A stretch of DNA of 64,000 nt from Streptomyces geranii. GTDB taxonomy: Bacteria > Actinomycetota > Actinomycetes > Streptomycetales > Streptomycetaceae. Shown piece after piece: positions 59,135-64,000 of the stretch; position 1 is the first letter of the stretch, and every line of letters begins with the position of its first letter. The notes under the pieces are model-generated. The model saw only the letters and a list, made by a program, of their open reading frames with translations. It was not told the origin of the DNA and did not search any database. The stretch spans positions 186,001-250,000 of the forward strand of contig NZ_PJME01000005.1 of assembly GCF_002954775.1 (NCBI RefSeq), given 5' to 3'. Position numbers and translations under genes: made by a program.

Positions 59135-60145
59135 TCAGACACGCGCGGGGCGCTTGCGTCGGTCCTGCGCGGGCCGCGGGTTTCTGCCGCGCAGGACGCC
59201 CAGAAGTCCGCGCGTTCGCTCGGGTGTCTGAGGTGTCTGAGGTGTCTGAGGTGCGGGCGAATCGGTTTGCTCGGGCGCCTCGGGTGACCTGGGCGGCAGC
59301 GGGAGCGGCGCCTGCTCCACCCTCGGGCGTGGTGCGGGACGGTGATCGCGGGCCTCGGCCAGGGTTCCGGTCAGGTCGGCGCGGAGCCAGCCGATCTCGT
59401 CCGGGTCGTCGGCCGTCATGATCCGCTCGGCGAGCCGGGCGGCGGTCGAACCCGGTGCGCCGTGGGCCGGCTGATCCGGCCGGAAGCGGTTCAAGTGAGC
59501 CCGTTCGTACGGGTCGCTGACGATCTCCGCGACCTGGGCGGGGTCGAGGAAGGACGCCACGACCGCCGCCCTGGCCCAGGGATCGTCGGCCGTCCGGAGC
59601 AGGAAGCCCAGTTGTCGTCCACGCCAGTTGCGGGGCCGCAGGTCGAGGCCCTCCGCGAGTCGGTCGCGCTGGTCCTGGGAGGTGCGGCCGGTCAGCAGCG
59701 GTGCGGTGTCCTTGCCTGCGGCGAACTGCCTTAGCTCGTCGGCGAGATACAGCCAGACCACGGCCCGGTAGCGGTTGAGGTAGAAGTTCACGGGCGTCAC
59801 CAGGCCCAGCCGCGCGAGGCGGGTGAACCGGGTGGGGGTCACGTCCATGAGTTCGGCGCCGTCCGCCGTGCCCACCGCCCGGACGCGTTCGCGCAGCGTC
59901 TCGGGGAAGTGCGCGTCGTTGCGGAGCCGCTCGATCTCGTCGTGGCCGACTCGCCGGCCGCCGCCCCCTTCGTCGGGAACGGTCCGGACACAGCCGAGAT
60001 GGACCGCGAGGTCGAACTCGCGTCGTTTCAGCCCCAGTTCCCGTGCGGCCCGGCTCGGCGCGAAGGACGTGCCGGAGGTCAGGAATGTGTCGGTGGCCGG
60101 TGCGACGGCGGTGTGGTCGGGTTTCGTGATGCTGACGCCGGACAT
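59135..60145 (-). CDS. DUF6397-like DNA-binding-type protein
   Basis: A 336-residue soluble protein. The first third contains a helix-turn-helix-like pattern (AARELGLKRREFDLAVHLGCVRTV) and a second similar unit (MDVTPTRFTRLARLGLVTPVNFY), so it may bind DNA. The C-terminal third is Pro/Arg-rich, with the repeat PQTPQTPQTP encoded by three 9-bp units. I associate it with actinobacterial DUF6397; the role is unknown. Convergent with tesB, 15 bases apart. Confidence 0.65.
   Translation of the reverse strand: MSGVSITKPDHTAVAPATDTFLTSGTSFAPSRAARELGLKRREFDLAVHLGCVRTVPDEGGGGRRVGHDEIERLRNDAHFPETLRERVRAVGTADGAELMDVTPTRFTRLARLGLVTPVNFYLNRYRAVVWLYLADELRQFAAGKDTAPLLTGRTSQDQRDRLAEGLDLRPRNWRGRQLGFLLRTADDPWARAAVVASFLDPAQVAEIVSDPYERAHLNRFRPDQPAHGAPGSTAARLAERIMTADDPDEIGWLRADLTGTLAEARDHRPAPRPRVEQAPLPLPPRSPEAPEQTDSPAPQTPQTPQTPERTRGLLGVLRGRNPRPAQDRRKRPARV
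59224..59250. repeat. Three tandem 9-bp repeats in coding sequence
   Basis: GTGTCTGAG occurs three times in a row, encoding QTP units on the minus strand in the linker of the DUF6397-like protein. The number may vary by slippage between strains. Confidence 0.8.
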
Positions 60146-60272
60146 GGTCGGTCTCCCCCGTGAAGTGGCTGGTCGGCGCCGTGTGCGCCGGCCTCGGGAA
60201 AAACCGTAGCCCGTTCCACCGACGGCCGTGCGAGCCTGTGGATAACTCTCGCCGGAACGTCGTATCCGCAGG

Positions 60273-60686
60273 TCAGGAGTCCGATAAGGGAAATTGCTCG
60301 GGTTGCCTGGCGTCCACGTCGAGGTGTTCGCCGACCCGGTTGACGAGCAACGTCATCTCATAGGCGATCTGACCGATGTCGGCCTCCGCCGCGCTGAGCA
60401 CGCACAGACAGCTGCCGGTGCCGGCCGCCGTCACGAACAGCACGGCGTCGTCGAACTCGATCATCGTCTGGCGTACCTGGCCCGCGCCGAAGTGGCGTCC
60501 CGAGCCCTTCGCCAGACTGTTCAGACCCGAGGAGACTGCGGCGAGATGCTCGGCGTCCTCACGGCGGAGTCCTGTGCTCGCGCCTGTCACCAGCCCGTCG
60601 TTCGACAGGACCAGCACATGTCGGATGTGTTCGACACGCCCGGTCAGATCGTCCAGCAGCCAGCCAAGTCCTTGGTTCTGTGCCAT
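60273..60686 (-). CDS. Orphan roadblock/LC7-domain protein (CvnB-like)
   Basis: A 137-residue cytosolic roadblock protein. Conserved parts are LGWLLDDLTGRVEHIRHVLVLSNDGLVTGAST, REDAEHLAAVSSGLNSLAKGSGRHFGAGQVRQTMIE and SCLCVLS. It is clearly related to the conservon CvnB 2.2 kb away and was probably duplicated from such a gene, but no kinase or GTPase gene adjoins it. ATG 60686 is preceded by GGGAGA. It may regulate the neighbouring conservon's GTPase, or another one. Confidence 0.85.
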   Translation of the reverse strand: MAQNQGLGWLLDDLTGRVEHIRHVLVLSNDGLVTGASTGLRREDAEHLAAVSSGLNSLAKGSGRHFGAGQVRQTMIEFDDAVLFVTAAGTGSCLCVLSAAEADIGQIAYEMTLLVNRVGEHLDVDARQPEQFPLSDS

Positions 60687-60781
60687 GTTTCTGATCTCCC
60701 CGTGCGGCAGGTCCTCCAAGCCGAAGGATCCGGTCAGTCAGCCTTCCCCACGGTCGCCCTCCGAGCAAGCAGGATGGGTGC

Positions 60782-61210
60782 ATGGCACAGAAGATGACAG
60801 ACGACGAATGGCGAGCCTTTGTCTCGCACGGCACCCGCACCGGAAAGCTGTCGACCGTCCGGGCCGACGGGAGCCCGCACGTGGCCCCGATCTGGTTCCT
60901 GCTCGACGGTGAGGATCTGGTCTTCAACACCGGGAAGGACACGGTGAAGGGGCGCAATCTGGCCCGGGACGGCCGGGTCGCCCTGTGTGTGGACGACGAC
61001 CGGCCGCCGTTCGACTTCGTCGTGCTGCAGGGCCGCGCCACGCTGTCGGAGGATCTGGACGACCTCCGGCACTGGGCCGCGCGGATCGGCGCACGCTACA
61101 TGGGTGAGGAGCGGGCCGAGGAGTTCGGTGCCCGCAACGGCGTACCGGGCGAACTGCTCGTCCGCGTGCGCATCGACAAGGTGCTGGCCCAGGCCGCCGT
61201 CGCCCACTGA
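60782..61210 (+). CDS. PPOX-class (pyridoxamine-phosphate-oxidase-like, probably F420-dependent) enzyme
   Basis: A 142-residue split beta-barrel flavin/deazaflavin-binding protein. It has the family N-terminal GKLSTVRADGSPHVAPIWFLLDGEDLVFNT, KGRNLARDGRVALCVDDD, and FDFVVLQGRATL. Such Streptomyces proteins often bind F420 or heme. The substrate is unknown. The gene is divergent from the orphan roadblock gene across 95 bases and convergent with cvnD. Confidence 0.88.
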   Translation: MAQKMTDDEWRAFVSHGTRTGKLSTVRADGSPHVAPIWFLLDGEDLVFNTGKDTVKGRNLARDGRVALCVDDDRPPFDFVVLQGRATLSEDLDDLRHWAARIGARYMGEERAEEFGARNGVPGELLVRVRIDKVLAQAAVAH

Positions 61211-61245
61211 GGAGCGACACGGCCCGGCAACACGTGGACCCAGTC

Positions 61246-61851
61246 TCAGCTCACCGAGTCGAGCAGCCGGGCGGTGTGCATCCGCCCGGCGTACTCGACC
61301 AGCCTGATCAGCACCTCCTTGCCCGAGTCGCGGTCGCGGGCGTCGCAGAGCACGACGGGCGTGCCCTGGTCGAGGTCGAGGGCGCGCGAGACGTCCTGGG
61401 CGCCGTAGGAACGGGCGCCTGTGAAGCAGTTGACGGCCACCACGAACGGGATGTGCCGGTGCTCGAAGTAGTCCACCGCGGGGAAGCAGTCCTCCAGCCG
61501 GCGGGTGTCAGCGAGGACGACGGCGCCCAGGGCGCCCTGCGACAGTTCGTCCCACAGGAACCAGAAGCGGTCCTGGCCGGGCGTACCGAACAGGTACAGG
61601 GACAGGCCCGAACGGATGGTGATGCGGCCGAAGTCCATGGCGACGGTCGTGGTGACCTTCTGGTCCACGCCGTCGGTGTCGTCCACCGACCGGCCCGCCT
61701 CGCTCAGCAGTTCCTCGGTGCGCAGCGGCCTGATCTCGCTTACCGCGCCCACCAGGGTGGTCTTGCCCACGCCGAATCCGCCGGCGACCAGTATCTTCAG
61801 CGCCAGGGCGGACGTCTCGTCGTCCGCGGCGTCGGAGTGCTCGGAGACCAT
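61246..61851 (-). CDS. cvnD: Conservon GTPase CvnD
   Basis: A 201-residue Ras-like/MglA-type GTPase. P-loop GGFGVGKTT (24-32), the DFGRI/TPGQDRFWFLWDEL region (G3) and AVNCFTG (G4-like, in place of NKxD) are typical of Streptomyces conservons. It is the last gene of the cvn operon but lies 177 bases after cvnC (61852-62028), where overlap is usual, so it may have its own promoter. Confidence 0.93.
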   Translation of the reverse strand: MVSEHSDAADDETSALALKILVAGGFGVGKTTLVGAVSEIRPLRTEELLSEAGRSVDDTDGVDQKVTTTVAMDFGRITIRSGLSLYLFGTPGQDRFWFLWDELSQGALGAVVLADTRRLEDCFPAVDYFEHRHIPFVVAVNCFTGARSYGAQDVSRALDLDQGTPVVLCDARDRDSGKEVLIRLVEYAGRMHTARLLDSVS

Positions 61852-62028
61852 CGATCACTTCTCTCGGGAGTGCCGGCAACGGTCGACGTCCATGGTTCTC
61901 ATCATGACAACTGCCGTTCCCCTACGGGTGGTTGGACCGCTATTAGTCCGATGTGACCGGCTCGCACCTGTTCGGTGCCCGGAAGGGTGCGCAACTCGGC
62001 CTGGTCCGAATGGATCCGCGTCGTGCAT

Positions 62029-62442
62029 CTACAGCGCCCTCAGTCCTTCGATCACCTCGCGCAGGATGCGTTCGTCGGGCAGTTGGGCGGGCGGCACCGG
62101 GCGGCTGACCGTGACACGGCCCAGCTCCAGGAGGTCGCCGAGCAGCACCCGCACCACCCCTACGAGGAGGTCGGCGCCCGCGGCGAGTTCGGCGACGGAC
62201 TGTGTCTCCGTACGGCACAGGTCGACGAGGGCCCGGTGTTCGGGGCCGAGCGCGGTGTCGTCGTCCGGGTCGGGTGCGCCCGGGTCGAGTGTGACGAGCG
62301 CGATCAGGTCGAAGCGCACTCCTGTGGGGCCGGCCTTGGTGCGTCCGCCCGTCATGGCGTACGGGCGGACAAGGGGGCCGGCCTCGTTGTCGTACCACTG
62401 GCTGCCCGGCTCCCGCGGGGTGCCTGTCGTGTCCTCGGTCAT
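62029..62442 (-). CDS. cvnC: Conservon DUF742 protein CvnC
   Basis: A 137-residue DUF742 protein with predicted winged helix-turn-helix. Conserved segments are GPLVRPYAMTGGRT, FDLIALV, VAELAAGADLLVGVVRVLLGDLLELGRVTV and the typical end PDERILREVIEGLRAL. ATG at 62442. It lies 22 bases after cvnB. Confidence 0.92.
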   Translation of the reverse strand: MTEDTTGTPREPGSQWYDNEAGPLVRPYAMTGGRTKAGPTGVRFDLIALVTLDPGAPDPDDDTALGPEHRALVDLCRTETQSVAELAAGADLLVGVVRVLLGDLLELGRVTVSRPVPPAQLPDERILREVIEGLRAL

Positions 62443-62464
62443 CCGCGTGGACCGCCCTCCTGCC

Positions 62465-62902
62465 TCATCCGGCGGCGGGCGGGCGCGCTGCGGCGCGCGG
62501 CGCCGTGTGGAGGTGCTCGCCCACACGTTTGACCAGTCGGGCCATCTCGTAGGCCACCAGGCCTATGTCGGCGGTCACCGCGGTGAGGACCGCGAGGCAG
62601 GAGCCGTCGCCCGCGGCGGCGACGAACAGGAAGCCGTCGTCCATCTCCACCATGGTCTGGCGTACGCCCCCGGCGCCGAAGTGGCGGCCGGCGCCCTTGG
62701 CGAGGCTGTGGAAGCCGGAGGCGACCGCGGCGAGGTGTTCCGCGTCCTCGCGCCGGAGATCGCTGGATGCGCCGACGGCGAGGCCGTCGTTGGACAGCAC
62801 TACCGCGTGCCGGACCTCGGTGACGCGCAGGACCATGTCGTCCAGCAGCCAGTCGAGTTCGCCGGACCGCCGGTCTGCCCTCGTGCTCGGGTCCTTGATC
62901 AT
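62465..62902 (-). CDS. cvnB: Conservon roadblock/LC7 protein CvnB
   Basis: A 145-residue roadblock-domain protein, likely the GTPase-activating or regulatory partner of CvnD. Conserved segments are LDWLLDDMVLRVTEVRHAVVLSNDGLAVGASS and AGRHFGAGGVRQTMVEMDDGFLFVAAAG. The start overlaps the kinase stop (ATGA). Confidence 0.93.
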   Translation of the reverse strand: MIKDPSTRADRRSGELDWLLDDMVLRVTEVRHAVVLSNDGLAVGASSDLRREDAEHLAAVASGFHSLAKGAGRHFGAGGVRQTMVEMDDGFLFVAAAGDGSCLAVLTAVTADIGLVAYEMARLVKRVGEHLHTAPRAAARPPAAG

Positions 62903-64000
62903 GCGCGGTCTCCTTCGCTGCTGTCTCTGCCCGTGTCGGTGCCCGGGGCGGCTCCGTGGCCGGGTGTCCGGCCGCCGCCGCGCGCCCAGCCGTCGCGGTA
63001 GGCCGCCATACGGTCGCGTACGGCTTCGGGGGTGCGCTTGTCCTCGCTCCGGGAGTCCGCCGTCCGGGCGGGGTCCTCGGGGCGCTGGTCGCGCAGTTGG
63101 GGGGCGAGGTTCGCCTGCCTGACGCGTCGCGGGAGGTCGTCGGACTCCTCCGCGTCGCCGGGGTCCTCGGGCGGTCGGTGCAGCCGCAAGGCGGTGACTC
63201 CTGGCGGTGGGGGTTCGGGGGCGGTCCTGGCCGGGGCGGGCGCGGGAGCCACCAGTGCGGGACGGTCCGCGGAGGCCCGGACGGGTTCCTGTGGCGGCGC
63301 GGCGGGCACGCGCGCGTACTCGCGTTCCACGGCTCGTTCCCGGTCCATCGCGGCGCGCGGGGCGCGTTCGGCCGCGCCGCTGTGCAGGAGTGCCGTGGGC
63401 AGCAGGACGACCGCGGTGGTGCCGCCGTAGGGCGAGGTGCGCAGATGGACCTTGATGTCGTGCCGTGCGGCGAGCCTGCTGACCACGAAGAGGCCGAGCC
63501 GGTCGCTGTCGAACAGGTCGAGCGCCTCGGACTGTTCGATGCGCCGGTTGGCCTCGGCGAGGGTCTCCTTGCCCATCCCGAGTCCCCGGTCCTCGACCTC
63601 CACGGCGTAGCCGTTGCCGACCGGTTCGCCGGTGATGCGCACCCTGGTGTGCGGGGGTGAGAACTGGGCGGCGTTCTCGACGATCTCGGCCAGGAGGTGC
63701 GTGAGGTCGGCGACGGCGGCGCCGGAGACGGACGCCTCGGGGAACTGGCGCACCTCCACGCGCGCGTAGTCCTCGACCTCGGAGACGGCGGCGCGGACGA
63801 CGTTCGTCAGGGAGACCGGCATGCGCCAGGCCCGGCCGGGTGCGGCTCCGGAGAGGATGATCAGGCTCTCGGCGTGGCGCCGCATACGGGTGGTGAGGTG
63901 GTCGAGCCGGAACAGGTCGCTGAGTTCGTTCGGGTCGTCGGACCTGCGCTCCATGCTGTCGAGGAGGTTCAGCTGGCGGTGCACGAGGATCTGGCTGCGG
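62899..64000 (-). CDS. cvnA: Conservon sensor histidine kinase CvnA, partial
   Basis: Only the C-terminal 366 residues are inside the window; the sensor part lies beyond base 64000. Seen are the dimerisation helix around LVHRQLNLLDSMERR, LFRLDHLTTRMRRHAE, and the HATPase region LLAEIVENAAQFSPPHTRV, VEDRGLGM, LGLFVVSRLAARHDIKVHLRTSPYGGTTAVVLLP. A Pro/Arg/Glu-rich disordered tail follows. It heads the cvnABCD operon, which in Streptomyces couples signalling to development or antibiotic control. Confidence 0.93.
   Translation of the reverse strand, partial: RSQILVHRQLNLLDSMERRSDDPNELSDLFRLDHLTTRMRRHAESLIILSGAAPGRAWRMPVSLTNVVRAAVSEVEDYARVEVRQFPEASVSGAAVADLTHLLAEIVENAAQFSPPHTRVRITGEPVGNGYAVEVEDRGLGMGKETLAEANRRIEQSEALDLFDSDRLGLFVVSRLAARHDIKVHLRTSPYGGTTAVVLLPTALLHSGAAERAPRAAMDRERAVEREYARVPAAPPQEPVRASADRPALVAPAPAPARTAPEPPPPGVTALRLHRPPEDPGDAEESDDLPRRVRQANLAPQLRDQRPEDPARTADSRSEDKRTPEAVRDRMAAYRDGWARGGGRTPGHGAAPGTDTGRDSSEGDRA

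Noticed and set aside
59224..59250. Tandem 9-bp repeats considered as a CRISPR or regulatory array.
   Set aside because: The units are too short, have no spacers and encode a QTP linker in a real gene.
1..64000. tRNA, rRNA, insertion sequence, prophage and attachment-site scan.
   Set aside because: No cloverleaf-like segment, transposase, integrase or phage structural gene was seen. The reading was by eye, so short tRNA fragments cannot be fully excluded.

Overview
The window looks like chromosomal DNA of a Streptomyces or close relative. GC content is very high throughout, start and stop codons overlap at many junctions, and the right edge carries a conservon (CvnA-D: sensor kinase, roadblock, DUF742, GTPase). 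Other Streptomyces hallmarks are AfsR-type SARP/NB-ARC/TPR regulators, rare TTA codons, a short sulfur-type leader peptide and a type B ribosomal protein L31. I see no rRNA, tRNA, insertion sequence, prophage, CRISPR array or replication origin. No gene-free stretch exceeds 300 bases; the largest gaps (about 230 bases at 33689-33922 and 49994-50224) are divergent promoter regions.

Region 1 (1-7142, leftward). A seven-gene nitrogen or pyrimidine-like scavenging operon: an NMT1/SsuA-type ABC importer, a RutA-like flavin monooxygenase, a RutB-like cysteine amidohydrolase, an NtaA/SnaA-type flavin monooxygenase and a cut-off MFS exporter. A small protein of unknown function lies upstream.

Region 2 (7143-29633). 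A roughly 22-kb catabolic cluster in two rightward units, with a GntR repressor between them. Unit 1 (7271-20744): metallo-beta-lactamase hydrolase, complete dipeptide-type ABC importer, alpha/beta hydrolase, amidohydrolase, cytidine-deaminase-like protein, creatininase-like hydrolase, aldehyde dehydrogenase, and one polypeptide fusing a class V aminotransferase to a sarcosine/N-methyltryptophan-oxidase-like flavoenzyme. Unit 2 (21636-29633): cyclase, gamma-glutamyltransferase, copper amine oxidase, Rieske oxygenase, glutamine-synthetase-like ligase and ferredoxin reductase. Three promoters carry the same paired box (ATTGGATCCAAT-like, two copies with centres exactly 21 bp apart), which ties the cluster into one probable GntR regulon. 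The enzyme set resembles a gamma-glutamyl amine pathway (ligase, flavin oxidase, aldehyde dehydrogenase, gamma-glutamyl hydrolase) combined with Rieske and copper oxidases. I do not recognise the substrate.

Region 3 (29784-37547). A regulatory and orphan module: a GT-B-like protein, a small unknown protein, two divergent NB-ARC/TPR regulators (one with a SARP head), and a 43-residue secreted peptide gene just downstream of the SARP gene behind an inverted-repeat operator. Three of these genes each carry one TTA codon, which predicts bldA dependence.

Region 4 (37574-48220). A YjbQ protein; a sulfonate-utilisation operon (ssuCBAD plus a flavoprotein) headed by a short Cys-containing leader peptide; an MltG-like protein; an ABC exporter divergent from a MarR repressor with a clear operator; and a dicarboxylate symporter behind a perfect 28-bp hairpin.

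Region 5 (48362-64000). A secreted PNGase-A-like amidase; a heterodimeric ABC exporter with one consensus and one degenerate ATP site; a DUF5709 protein; L31 type B; a membrane hydrolase-like protein; a Ski2-like helicase; TesB thioesterase; a DUF6397-like protein; an orphan roadblock protein; a PPOX-type protein; and the conservon, whose kinase is cut by the window end.
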